From GCA-003244245 sp050699435 (lineage in GTDB: Bacteria; Actinomycetota; Actinomycetes; Mycobacteriales; Pseudonocardiaceae), in the NCBI GenBank assembly GCA_050699435.1, contig JBOHGM010000003.1, forward strand, positions 48,309-112,308: a stretch of 64,000 nt of DNA, given 5' to 3'. This document shows, in pieces, positions 36,180 to 44,730 of the stretch (the stretch's first letter is position 1; each line of letters starts with the position of its first letter). Made by a program: the position numbers and the translations under genes. The notes beneath the pieces were generated by a model. That model did no database searches, had not been told where the DNA came from, and saw nothing but the letters and a program-made list of their open reading frames with translations.

Positions 36180-36481
36180 GTGAGAGCCAAGTCCGCAGGT
36201 GCCACAGCCTACGCAGCGTCTTCTCCTCGAGGTTCCCAGGTAGTCCAAACGGTCGAGGACAGACTGAGCTTTCGACCAGCAGGGCCGTTGCACCCACTCA
36301 ATGTGATCGAATCTTCCCCGAATTAATGACATAAAGTTAACTCGATCGGGCCGCGGTGGCTGGCGGCGTGATGTGCCGTAACGCAACCCCTCACTGTGGC
36401 GATATGGCTATATCCCCGCGAGATCCAGAGGTAACATCGTTGAAACACGCGCACGCGTCAGGGCAAGGAGGACCTAACACA

Positions 36482-36556
36482 GTGGAACGGCAACACTGTG
36501 TGGCTGGCAGAGGGCGATCACGAGGTGTTCCTGCCCCATCCAACCAGCAGCGCTAG
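36482..36556 (+). CDS. Possible 24-residue basic peptide ORF
   Basis: GTG 36482 follows AAGGAGGA with a good distance and encodes MERQHCVAGRGRSRGVPAPS plus NQQR, ending 2 bp before the kinase start. Another frame over the same DNA reads WNGNTVWLAEGDHE. It may be a leader peptide for the two-component genes or a chance ORF. Confidence 0.25.
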   Translation: MERQHCVAGRGRSRGVPAPSNQQR

Positions 36557-36558
36557 CA

Positions 36559-37245
36559 ATGGGAGCGGCACCAGATCGTCGACGCGGCACGGAGTGCCAC
36601 TGCCCTGACCGTGAGACGTCCGTCGCGATGCGGGGGTTATTACACGATCTCGGTCGGGACCTCGCCGCAATCTCCTATCTCGTCGAACTGGTTCGTGGTA
36701 GTCCCGATCTGGACGACACCACTCGTCACCGGGTCGGTTTGATCGAGCTCGAGATGAAGCGGCTTACCGAACTGGTCCGGGACGAGGTCGTGAAGGAGCC
36801 TGAACCTGAAATCCTCTCGGTTCGCCCGATACTCGAGCAGATCATCTCGCTCGCCACGATTCCGAACGATACGCAGGTCTGCCTGGTAGCTGGCGACGAC
36901 GTGCGGATGCGGATCGACGGATCGTTCTTGCGGCGAATGGTCGGAAACGTCCTCGATAACGCCATTCGCGCCGCCGGACCGCGCGGACATGTCCAGGTGA
37001 CCGTAGCCGGAGGTCCGGACGTGGTTATCGAGGTGACCGACGACGGTCCCGGATTCGGTAATGCGTCCGATGGCAGCGCTTCGCTGGGACTGGGCATCGT
37101 CGCCGAACTCGCGAAGGCCTGCGGCGGCAGCCTTCAGGTGCGATCGACAGAACCGCTGGGTACCCGCGTCCGGCTCATGTACGCGGGATTGGGCGTAGCG
37201 ACAGCCGAAGGGATCGTGAGCGATGACGGATCTGGTGCTCGGTGA
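36559..37245 (+). CDS. Soluble sensor histidine kinase
   Basis: 228 residues, no membrane helix. The phosphoacceptor helix is LLHDLGRDLAAISYLVELV (His in HDLxxxLAAI). ATPase motifs: N box MVGNVLDNAIRAAG, G1 VTDDGPGFG and G2 SLGLGIVAELAKACGGSL. An in-frame ATG at 36628 is too close to the His box to be preferred. No sensing domain is present, so the input must come from a partner or an intracellular ligand. It overlaps the response regulator start by 23 bp, so the two form one transcript and probably a phosphorelay controlling the adjacent aminotransferase and synthetase genes. Confidence 0.85.
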   Translation: MGAAPDRRRGTECHCPDRETSVAMRGLLHDLGRDLAAISYLVELVRGSPDLDDTTRHRVGLIELEMKRLTELVRDEVVKEPEPEILSVRPILEQIISLATIPNDTQVCLVAGDDVRMRIDGSFLRRMVGNVLDNAIRAAGPRGHVQVTVAGGPDVVIEVTDDGPGFGNASDGSASLGLGIVAELAKACGGSLQVRSTEPLGTRVRLMYAGLGVATAEGIVSDDGSGAR

Positions 37246-37900
37246 CGACCACGTCATCTTCGGGGAGGCGCTGGCCGCTCTCCTGATGACGCACGGGTTC
37301 GTCGTGCGTGCGGTTGTCCAGAATATCTCAGACGTGCTCGCGGCTGTGCGAGAACACCAGCCCGATGTGTGTCTGCTGGACCGGTATTTCGTCGAGGGGG
37401 ACGGCGTCGACGCGATCGGCGACATCCGCCGCGCCAGTGCCTGCACCAGGGTGGTGATGCTGACTGCCGGTCACGACATGGACGGCATGGTGCGCGCGCT
37501 GCAGGCAGGCGCTCAGGGTTATGTGCACAAGTCGTCCACCTTCGCGGTACTCGCGGACGCGATCGACCGAATCCTCAAGGACGATGGCGTGGTGGTGGAG
37601 GTTCCTGGCCAGCATGCCTCGTCTGGGTCGCCGGAGCTGGCCGACGCACGCCGGCTCGCCTCGTCACTCACAGCGCGTGAGCGCGAATGCCTCGGCTTGA
37701 TCGTCGAAGGACTCGGCACTGATGCGATGGCCAAGCGCCTGGGGGTTTCGCACACCACGGTGCGCACGCACTCGCAGCGGCTGCTGACCAAGCTCGGCGT
37801 GCACTCCCGGCTCGAGGCGGCGTCGCTCGCCGTGCGCTACTCGCTTGCCACCCAGGCGGCCCCGGGCGGGAGGGGCTCGCCCTACGCTCGCTTGTCGTGA
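37223..37900 (+). CDS. NarL/LuxR-family response regulator
   Basis: 225 residues. Receiver domain with DDH acidic pocket (LGDDHVIFGEALAALL), phosphoacceptor Asp in VCLLDRYFVEGDG, Thr in VVMLTAGHD and Lys in GYVHKSSTF. The C-terminal LuxR HTH is SLTARERECLGLIVEGLGTD followed by AKRLGVSHTTVRTHSQRLLT. The last residues GSPYARLS come from a 30-bp sequence also found at the end of the Pls-like gene, so the native C-terminus may have been altered. Paired with the upstream kinase; the only regulator next to the polymer-synthetase genes. Confidence 0.9.
   Translation: MTDLVLGDDHVIFGEALAALLMTHGFVVRAVVQNISDVLAAVREHQPDVCLLDRYFVEGDGVDAIGDIRRASACTRVVMLTAGHDMDGMVRALQAGAQGYVHKSSTFAVLADAIDRILKDDGVVVEVPGQHASSGSPELADARRLASSLTARERECLGLIVEGLGTDAMAKRLGVSHTTVRTHSQRLLTKLGVHSRLEAASLAVRYSLATQAAPGGRGSPYARLS
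37871..37900 (+). repeat. Left copy of ~30-bp direct repeat bounding the aminotransferase/synthetase pair
   Basis: The sequence aggggctcgccctacgctcg then cttgtcgtga, ending in the response regulator stop, is nearly identical to 43570-43600 at the Pls-like/bioF junction: two mismatches and one single-base gap over 30 bases. Confidence 0.7.
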
Positions 37901-38050
37901 CGCAGCGTTGAAGGGACCGGGTGCCCGTGCACGCACCCGGTGCGGCGCTGCTGTCGTGCCCATGCAGTACTGGTTGTCGTGCCCTCGCGGTAGCGGGTTC
38001 TCCTACCCCGGCGTGACGACATCCGGCGTGCACCGGACCACCGTGGCGGA

Positions 38051-39457
38051 GTGAGCCCGATATCCATCCAGCACGACACGGTGCAACGTCCGGCTGTCCA
38101 CGGCGACCTCCCGGGGCCACGCTCGGCCGAACTCCTCGCCAAGCAGAGCCGCAGAGAGTCGAACGCCAGGCTCTACCCGCGGCACTTCCCGATCGCGATC
38201 GCGGAGGCTGCCGGTAGCTTCGTTCGCGATCTCGACGGCAATGTCTTCATCGACTTCCTCAACGGTGCCGGCGTACTGCCGCTGGGACATAACCATCCGG
38301 AGCTGGTCCACGCCGTGATCGAGCAGCTCGGCCTGCTCACCCACGGTCTCGATTTCCCGACCCCGGCGAAAGATGCCTTCACCGAGGCGCAGCTGTCCAT
38401 GCTCGCGCCGGCTATGCGGAGTCGGGTGAAAGTGCATTTCTGTGGGCCCAGTGGAGCTGACGCGGTCGATGCGGCACTGAAACTCTGCAAAACGGCGACC
38501 GGGCGCGGTGACGTGATTGCCTTCCAGGGCGGCTTCCACGGCACCAGTCACGCCGCGATGGCGCTGTCCGGACTGGTGTCGAACAAGGCGCCTGTCCACA
38601 ATGGCGTGCCAGGCGTGCACTTCTTCCCCTACTCCTCCTGCACCAGGTGCCCGGTTGGCCTGACGCCAGGCACCTGCACGACCAACTGTGTGCACTACCT
38701 CGAGCGCGCGCTGCAGGATCCCAATGGCGGGATACCGCGGCCGGCCGCGGTCGTGCTGGAGATCGTGCAAGGCGAGGGTGGTGTGGTGCCCGCCCATCCG
38801 GACTTCGTCCAGCGACTGCGTGCGCTGACCCGCACCCTTGATATCCCCCTGGTGGTGGACGAGGTTCAGACCGGCTGCGGGCGCACCGGCACCTGGTTCG
38901 CGTTCGAGCAATACGGCATCGAGCCCGACGTCATCGTCGCATCGAAGGCACTGAGCGGAATCGGCGCCCCGGTCGCGATCATCATGTACGACGAGCGGCT
39001 AGACACCTGGGCTCCGGGCGCGCACACCGGCACCTTCCGGGGAAACCAGCTGGCCTTCGCGGCCGGAACGGAGACGATCCGGATCTTCCACCGCGACGAC
39101 GTGCTGGGCAATGTGCGCCGCCGCGGCGAGCAGATCGCTCAGGCGTTGGACAGTCTCCGACATCAACCCTGGGTCCGTGAGGTTCGCGGCCGGGGGCTCA
39201 TGTGGGGAATCGAGCTTGCTGACCCGCTGGACGGCCGGCCCGCAGGCGAGCTGGCAGCTCGGATCCAGACCCGGGCGCTGCGTCGTGGGTTGATCGTCGA
39301 ACTCGGCGGCCGGCACGACTGCGTGGTCCGCATGCTCCCCCCGCTCAACGTCACCGCGGAGGTCGTGGACACCGCCTGCACCATTCTGCTCGACGTCCTC
39401 GAGGAGTGTTGCCCATCGGCGCCGATGTCACCCGCTCCGCTGCTGTCCATCAGCTAG
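38051..39457 (+). CDS. Diaminobutyrate--2-oxoglutarate aminotransferase (EctB/DABA-AT type)
   Basis: 468 residues from GTG 38051. Class III PLP aminotransferase: FLNGAGVLPLGHNHPELVHA, VHFCGPSGADAVDAALKLCK, GGFHGTSHAAMALSGLVSNK, the PLP Asp in VVDEVQTGCGRTGTWFAFEQ and Lys in VIVASKALSGIGAP. The SGADAVDAALKL and FPYSSC..C segments are typical of the DABA aminotransferases that convert aspartate semialdehyde and glutamate to L-2,4-diaminobutyrate. No ectA or ectC follows, so ectoine is not the product. Instead the Pls-like synthetase starts 21 bp downstream, so the enzyme most likely supplies Dab monomer for it. Confidence 0.85.
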   Translation: MSPISIQHDTVQRPAVHGDLPGPRSAELLAKQSRRESNARLYPRHFPIAIAEAAGSFVRDLDGNVFIDFLNGAGVLPLGHNHPELVHAVIEQLGLLTHGLDFPTPAKDAFTEAQLSMLAPAMRSRVKVHFCGPSGADAVDAALKLCKTATGRGDVIAFQGGFHGTSHAAMALSGLVSNKAPVHNGVPGVHFFPYSSCTRCPVGLTPGTCTTNCVHYLERALQDPNGGIPRPAAVVLEIVQGEGGVVPAHPDFVQRLRALTRTLDIPLVVDEVQTGCGRTGTWFAFEQYGIEPDVIVASKALSGIGAPVAIIMYDERLDTWAPGAHTGTFRGNQLAFAAGTETIRIFHRDDVLGNVRRRGEQIAQALDSLRHQPWVREVRGRGLMWGIELADPLDGRPAGELAARIQTRALRRGLIVELGGRHDCVVRMLPPLNVTAEVVDTACTILLDVLEECCPSAPMSPAPLLSIS

Positions 39458-39478
39458 CCGGGCCGGAACCTGAACACG

Positions 39479-42400
39479 GTGCCTGACTTAAGGGACATCG
39501 AGGATCTCGCTGGTCCCGCCGACGGCGGGGTTGCGCTGATCGACCGCGTGCTGGTCTGTGCCGGGTACGAGCACACCGTCCGCTGGCGGCCCGGCGAACG
39601 CCTGGACCACCTCGTCGAAGACCGGTGCGACCGGATGCACCACAACGGCTCCCGCGGCCAGCTAGCCGTGGACACCGGCGACGTCGTTCTGACCTATCAC
39701 GAGCTGGACGCGCGGGCCAACCAGCTCGCTCGCCACCTGGTCGCCCGGGGCGCCGGGCCGGGCGACCGGATCGGGCTGCTGTTCGACCACGCCGTGCACT
39801 CCTACGTCGGCATGCTGGCCGTGCTCAAGATCAACGCGGCGTATGTGCCGCTCGACGTCAGCTTCCCCGCCGACCGGTTGGGCTACATCGTGCACGATGC
39901 CGGCGTGCGCATGGTGCTCTCGCTCTCGCATTTGCGTGACCGCTTCCGCGCCGTGCCCGCCAGCCTCGTCTGCGTCGACGAGATCGCGGCGCTGGTCGCG
40001 GCCGAGGACGCCCACCGGCTCACCGCCGCCGAGAAGGGCGACCCGGTCGACGAGCTCTGTTACATCATCTACACCTCGGGCTCGACGGGCCGGCCCAAGG
40101 GCGTACCGATTGAGCACGCCAGCATCTGCAACTTCGTCCGGGTCGCGGCCGAGGTCTACGGGATCCGCCCATCCGACCGCGTCTACCAGGGCATGACGAT
40201 CGCGTTCGACTTCTCGGTCGAGGAGATCTGGGTGCCGCTGATGGCCGGGGCCACCCTGGTTCCCAAGCCGGGCGGCGCCAACCTGCTCGGCCAAGAACTC
40301 CGGGAGTTCCTGCAGGCGAACACGATCACCGCGCTGTGCTGCGTCCCGACCCTGCTGGCGACCCTCGATGAGGACCTTCCCGGCCTGCGCTTCCTGCTGG
40401 TGTCCGGCGAGGCGTGCCCGCAGGACCTCATCGCCCGGTGGTACCGGCCGGACCGCCGGTTCCTCAACGTCTACGGACCGACCGAGGCCACCGTCACCGC
40501 GACCTGGACGCCTGTCCACCCGGACCGTCCGGTGACGATCGGTGTCCCGCTGCCGACCTATTCCGCGGTGATTCTCGATCCGGCCGGGAAGCGGGCGCTG
40601 CACTACGGCGAGGTGGGTGAGATCGGCATCGCCGGGATCGGCCTGGCGAGCGGTTACCTCAACCGTGCGGACCTCACGGATCGGGCGTTCGTCCCCGACT
40701 TTCTCGGGCTCGGCAACAATCCATCGGGCCGGATCTACCGCACCGGGGACCTGGGTCGCATCAATGACGACGGTGAGATCGAGTATCACGGCCGGATCGA
40801 CACCCAGGTCAAGATCCGGGGCTATCGCATCGAGCTGACCGAGATCGAGTCAGTGCTCCTGCAGGTGCCGGGGATCGCGCAGGCGGTGGTGGACACCTAC
40901 GCGCCGGAGTCCGGCGCCGTGGAGCTGGTCGCCTACTACACCCGGCGCGCCGACACCGCGAGCGTCGACCAGAAACAGCTCTATGCGCAGCTGCGTCAGC
41001 TGCTCCCGCGATACATGATCCCGGCGTACCTGGAGGAGCTCGCGGTCATCCCGATGCTCCCGAGCGACAAGGCCGACCGCAAGAGCCTTCCCCCGCCGGC
41101 CGGCCAGCGGAGCCTGGCCTCCCAACATCGCAACGTCGGCCCGGCGAACGACACTGAACGGCTCCTTGCCGAGGCGCTGGCCGAGTCTCTGCGCCTCGAG
41201 CAGGTGTCGGTCGACAGCCACTTCTTCGATGACCTGGGGGCCGATTCGTTGCTGATGGCGCGGTTCTGCGCGCGGATCAGGAAACGATCGGACCTGGCAC
41301 CGGTGTCGATGAAGGACGTCTACCTGCGCCCGACGATCAGGAGCCTCGCCGCTGCGCGGCCCGAGCAGGCGCTCGAGCCGGCCGAACCGCGGGTGCAGGC
41401 ACCCGAGCAGGTGGCGACCGCCGCTGGCCTGGCCAGCTACCTGCTCTGTGGGGCGTTGCAACTCCTGGTGTTCCTCGGGTTCGCCGGTCTCAGCGGAGTT
41501 CTCGTCGAACGAGGCTATGAGTGGGTCTCCGCTGGCGATGGGCTGCTCGACGTCTACGGCCGTTCGGTGGCCTTCGGCACCGCGAGCTTGCTCGTCCTGT
41601 GCAGTGCTCCGATTCTGGCGAAATGGCTGCTCATCGGTCGCTGGACACGCACGGAGATCCCGGTCTGGAGCCTGGCGTACGTCCGCTTCTGGACCGTCAA
41701 GATGCTGGTCCGGTCGAGTCCCTTGATGCTGTTCGTCGGCTCACCGCTCTACGTGCTCTACCTGCGGGCGTTGGGGGCGAAGATCGGCCGCGGTGTCGCG
41801 ATCTTCTCGCGCACCATGCCCGTGTGCACGGACCTGCTCACCATCGGCGAGGGCTCGGTCATCCGTAAGGACTCGTTCTTCGCCTGCTACCGGGCCGAGC
41901 GCGGACTGATCCAGACCGGCCCGGTCACGCTCGGGAAGAACGTGGTCGTCGGGGAGCTGACGGTGCTCGACATCGACACCGAGCTGGGCGACCGAGCCCA
42001 GCTCGGCCACACCTCCTCCCTGCACGCCGGCCAAGCTGTGCCCGACGATCAGTGCTGGCACGGATCCCCGGCGCAACCCGCCGAGGCGGACTACCGCGTG
42101 GTCGGGCCGGTGGGTTGCGGCACCCTGAGGAGGGCGCTGTACAGCTCCGGGCAGGTGGCGAACGCGCTGTTCGTCATCGCGCCACTGGTGATGGCCGTGG
42201 CGGTGACCCTGTTCGCCGAGTTCCCGCTGCTCGCCGAGCTCATGAGCCCCGGGCACGGGGCTTTCGCCGAGTGGACGTTCTATCGCGACGCGCTGGTCCT
42301 CTCGGTCGTGCTTTTCTTCGGGGGCACGCTCGCCGGCCTTGCTTTCGTGATCAGCCTGCCACGCATGCTGAACCGCGTTCTCACACCGGACCGGACCTAT

Positions 42401-43600
42401 CCCTTGTACGGCCTGCACTACACCATCCAGCGGATGATCGCGCGCACCACCAACAGGAAGTTCCTCACCTTCCTCTTCGGTGACAGCTCCGCTATCGTCC
42501 ACTACCTGCGAGCGCTGGGGTACGACCTGTCCCGGGTCGAGCAGACCGGGTCGAACTTCGGCATGGCGGTGAAGCACGAGACCCCGTACCTGAGTTCTGT
42601 CGGCACCGGCACGATGGTCTCCGACGGATTGTCGTTCATCAATGCCGACTTCTCCAGCACGTCCTTCCGCGTGTCGCGGGCGTCGATCGGACCGCGCAAC
42701 TTCCTCGGGAACAACATCGCCTACCCTGCGCAGGGCAGGACAGGTGACAATTGCCTGCTCGCCACCAAGGTCATGGTCCCGGTGGAGGAGGAGGTCCGGG
42801 AGAATGTCGGGCTCCTCGGTTCGCCGTGCTTCGAAATTCCGAGATCGGTCCAGCGTGACAACAGGTTCGATGCCCTCAAGAGCGGGGATGAGCTGCGCAG
42901 TAGACTCGCTGCGAAGAATCGGCACAACGCCGTCACCATCGGTTTGTATCTGCTCGTGCGATGGATCTTCTCCTTCGTCAGCACGGTGCTCGCTCTGGTG
43001 GCCGTGGACCTTTTCGACGCGCTCGGGGTGTGGGCGGTGATGGCAACCGTCGTCCTCATCTCCGGGTTCAGCGTCGTCTACTTCGTGCTCGTCGACCGCG
43101 CGGTCACGATGTTCCGTTCCTTGCGGCCACGGTTCTGCTCGATCTACGATCGCCAATTCTGGCAGCACGAACGTTTCTGGAAGGTGCCCGCGATGGCGTA
43201 CGTCCAGATGTTCAACGGCACCCCGTTCAAGACCACGATCTGGCGGCTGCTGGGGGTTCGGATCGGGCGCCGGGTTTTCGACGACGGGTGCTGGATGACG
43301 GAGCGAGGCCTCGTCACCGTCGGCGACGGCTGCACGCTCAACGCGGGGAGCACCATTCAGAGCCACTCGCTGGAGGACGGCACGTTCAAGTCCGACCACA
43401 TCACCATCGGTGCCGGCTGCACCGTCGGGGTCAACGCGTTCGTCCACTACGGCGTGCGGATAGGGGACGGCGCGATACTCGACGCCGACTCCTTCCTCAT
43501 GAAGGGCGAGGAGATCACGCCGGATGCGTGCTGGCGGGGCAATCCAGCGGTGGCAGCGTCAGCCACGGAAGGGGCCTCGCCGTACGCTCGCTGGTCGTGA
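39479..43600 (+). CDS. Pls/PosA-like single-module NRPS: A-T-membrane synthetase of a cationic homopolypeptide
   Basis: 1373 residues (epsilon-poly-lysine synthetases are about 1300). Adenylation domain 1-540: YIIYTSGSTGRPKGVPIEHA, IAFDFSVEEIWVPLMAGATL, LNVYGPTEATVTATW, GRIDTQVKIRGYRIELTEIE and PSDKADRK. By eye the binding-pocket code is D-F-E-C-L-S-V-V-T(-K), with an acidic residue at 239 suiting a basic side chain. Carrier domain with Ser590 in DDLGADSLLMARF. Then membrane helices near 652, 700 and 745, a left-handed-beta-helix-like domain (770-870), helices near 895 and 940, a second such domain (1037-1125), helices near 1150 and 1182, and a third (1259-1363). No condensation or thioesterase domain. 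This is the Pls layout, in which three membrane-tethered domains ligate monomers. Dab polymer is inferred from the upstream aminotransferase. Confidence 0.85.
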   Translation: MPDLRDIEDLAGPADGGVALIDRVLVCAGYEHTVRWRPGERLDHLVEDRCDRMHHNGSRGQLAVDTGDVVLTYHELDARANQLARHLVARGAGPGDRIGLLFDHAVHSYVGMLAVLKINAAYVPLDVSFPADRLGYIVHDAGVRMVLSLSHLRDRFRAVPASLVCVDEIAALVAAEDAHRLTAAEKGDPVDELCYIIYTSGSTGRPKGVPIEHASICNFVRVAAEVYGIRPSDRVYQGMTIAFDFSVEEIWVPLMAGATLVPKPGGANLLGQELREFLQANTITALCCVPTLLATLDEDLPGLRFLLVSGEACPQDLIARWYRPDRRFLNVYGPTEATVTATWTPVHPDRPVTIGVPLPTYSAVILDPAGKRALHYGEVGEIGIAGIGLASGYLNRADLTDRAFVPDFLGLGNNPSGRIYRTGDLGRINDDGEIEYHGRIDTQVKIRGYRIELTEIESVLLQVPGIAQAVVDTYAPESGAVELVAYYTRRADTASVDQKQLYAQLRQLLPRYMIPAYLEELAVIPMLPSDKADRKSLPPPAGQRSLASQHRNVGPANDTERLLAEALAESLRLEQVSVDSHFFDDLGADSLLMARFCARIRKRSDLAPVSMKDVYLRPTIRSLAAARPEQALEPAEPRVQAPEQVATAAGLASYLLCGALQLLVFLGFAGLSGVLVERGYEWVSAGDGLLDVYGRSVAFGTASLLVLCSAPILAKWLLIGRWTRTEIPVWSLAYVRFWTVKMLVRSSPLMLFVGSPLYVLYLRALGAKIGRGVAIFSRTMPVCTDLLTIGEGSVIRKDSFFACYRAERGLIQTGPVTLGKNVVVGELTVLDIDTELGDRAQLGHTSSLHAGQAVPDDQCWHGSPAQPAEADYRVVGPVGCGTLRRALYSSGQVANALFVIAPLVMAVAVTLFAEFPLLAELMSPGHGAFAEWTFYRDALVLSVVLFFGGTLAGLAFVISLPRMLNRVLTPDRTYPLYGLHYTIQRMIARTTNRKFLTFLFGDSSAIVHYLRALGYDLSRVEQTGSNFGMAVKHETPYLSSVGTGTMVSDGLSFINADFSSTSFRVSRASIGPRNFLGNNIAYPAQGRTGDNCLLATKVMVPVEEEVRENVGLLGSPCFEIPRSVQRDNRFDALKSGDELRSRLAAKNRHNAVTIGLYLLVRWIFSFVSTVLALVAVDLFDALGVWAVMATVVLISGFSVVYFVLVDRAVTMFRSLRPRFCSIYDRQFWQHERFWKVPAMAYVQMFNGTPFKTTIWRLLGVRIGRRVFDDGCWMTERGLVTVGDGCTLNAGSTIQSHSLEDGTFKSDHITIGAGCTVGVNAFVHYGVRIGDGAILDADSFLMKGEEITPDACWRGNPAVAASATEGASPYARWS
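43570..43600 (+). repeat. Right copy of ~30-bp direct repeat at the Pls-like/bioF junction
   Basis: aggggcctcgccgtacgctc then gctggtcgtga ends at the Pls-like stop and overlaps the bioF GTG start. It encodes the SPYARWS tail of the synthetase, as the left copy encodes SPYARLS of the response regulator. Confidence 0.7.
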
Positions 43601-44730
43601 GTGGAGCCCTGGACTGGCTGGAGGATCGGGCCGCGGCGCGCCGAGCCGAAGGGTTGCGGCGTAGCCTACGGCCGCGTCCGGCGGTCGAGCCGGTGATCGA
43701 CCTGGCCTCCAACGACTACCTGGGCCTGGCCCGCGATCCCCGGGTCGTCGAGGCAGCGGTCGACGCGGCGCGCACCTGGGGCGCGGGATCCACCGGATCC
43801 CGGCTGGTCACCGGCTCCACCGAGCTACACGAGGAGTTGGAGACCGAGCTCGCCGCCTGCTGTGGCACCGCGGCGGCCCTGGTGTTCTCCTCCGGCTACA
43901 CCGCCAACCTCGGGGCGGTGAGCGCGCTGTCCGGCCCGGGCGCCCTGGTCGTGTCCGACGCCGCCAGCCACGCGTCGCTCGTCGACGCCTGCCGACTGTC
44001 CCGGGCTCGGGTTGTGGTGACGCCGCATGCCGACGTCGCTGCGGTGGACGCCGTGCTGGCCGCTCGGTCCGAACGGCGCGCGTTGGTCGTTACCGACTCG
44101 GTGGGCAGCGTGGATGGTGCTCTCGCGCCGTTGGCCGGGCTCCATGCGGTGTGCCGGGCGCGTGCCGCGGTGCTGCTGGCCGACGAGGCGCACGGCCTCG
44201 GTGTGCGTGGGCCGGCCGGGCGCGGGCTGCTCGCCGAATGCGGCCTGGCCGGGGAGCCCGATGTGGTGGCCACGGTGACGCTGTCGAAGTCGCTGGGCAG
44301 CCAGGGCGGTGCCGTGCTGGGTTCGCGCGCCGTGGTCGACCATCTGGTGGATACGGCGCGCAGCTTCATCTTCGACACCGGCCTGGCTCCGGCCGCGGTC
44401 GGCGGGGCGCTCGCCGCGCTGCGGGTGTTGCGCGCCGAGCCCGCGCTGCCGGGCCGCGTGCTCAGCGTCGGGGCTGCCATCGCCGCTGCCGCCGGGGTGC
44501 CCGCACCTACCTCGGCGGTGGTCTCAGTGATCCTCGGCGAGCCGCAGCGGGCCGTCGATGCGGCCGCGGAGTGCCTGCGCCGGGGTGTCCGGGTGGGGTG
44601 CTTCCGGCCGCCCTCGGTCCCCGCGGGCACCAGCCGGCTGCGGCTCACGGCGCACGCCGCGCTGAGCGATGCCGACCTGGCGCAGGTGCGGCAGGTGCTC
44701 GGCGAGGTGCTCTCCGGGGCGCGGACATGA
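43597..44730 (+). CDS. bioF: 8-amino-7-oxononanoate synthase
   Basis: 377 residues from GTG 43597, which overlaps the stop of the Pls-like gene. PLP enzyme condensing alanine with pimeloyl-ACP/CoA. Motifs: LASNDYLGLARDP, GAGSTGSRLVTGSTELHEEL, VFSSGYTANLGAVSAL, DSVGSVDGALAPL, VLLADEAHGLGVRG and the PLP lysine in TVTLSKSLGSQGGAVLG. Slightly short but complete. Overlaps bioD by ATGA. Because the upstream sequence has been replaced by island DNA, its promoter or transcription may now depend on the synthetase operon. Confidence 0.94.
   Translation: MSGALDWLEDRAAARRAEGLRRSLRPRPAVEPVIDLASNDYLGLARDPRVVEAAVDAARTWGAGSTGSRLVTGSTELHEELETELAACCGTAAALVFSSGYTANLGAVSALSGPGALVVSDAASHASLVDACRLSRARVVVTPHADVAAVDAVLAARSERRALVVTDSVGSVDGALAPLAGLHAVCRARAAVLLADEAHGLGVRGPAGRGLLAECGLAGEPDVVATVTLSKSLGSQGGAVLGSRAVVDHLVDTARSFIFDTGLAPAAVGGALAALRVLRAEPALPGRVLSVGAAIAAAAGVPAPTSAVVSVILGEPQRAVDAAAECLRRGVRVGCFRPPSVPAGTSRLRLTAHAALSDADLAQVRQVLGEVLSGART

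Larger units (their letters stand above)
36035..36558. other. 524-bp intergenic region between EEP gene and two-component genes
   Basis: Apart from the iron-box-like site (36161) and a possible 24-codon ORF (36482) I see no gene or RNA. The composition is less GC-rich than the flanks, particularly 36300-36450, consistent with a promoter region for the kinase/regulator pair and with horizontally acquired DNA. Confidence 0.4.

Noticed and set aside
38051..39457. Ectoine biosynthesis (ectB)
   Set aside because: No ectA, ectC or ectD is adjacent, and the next gene is a Pls-like synthetase, so ectoine is not the likely product.
41741..43447. 568-codon minus-strand frame under the Pls-like gene
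   Set aside because: Antisense to the membrane/beta-helix region of the synthetase; composition is that of a shadow frame.
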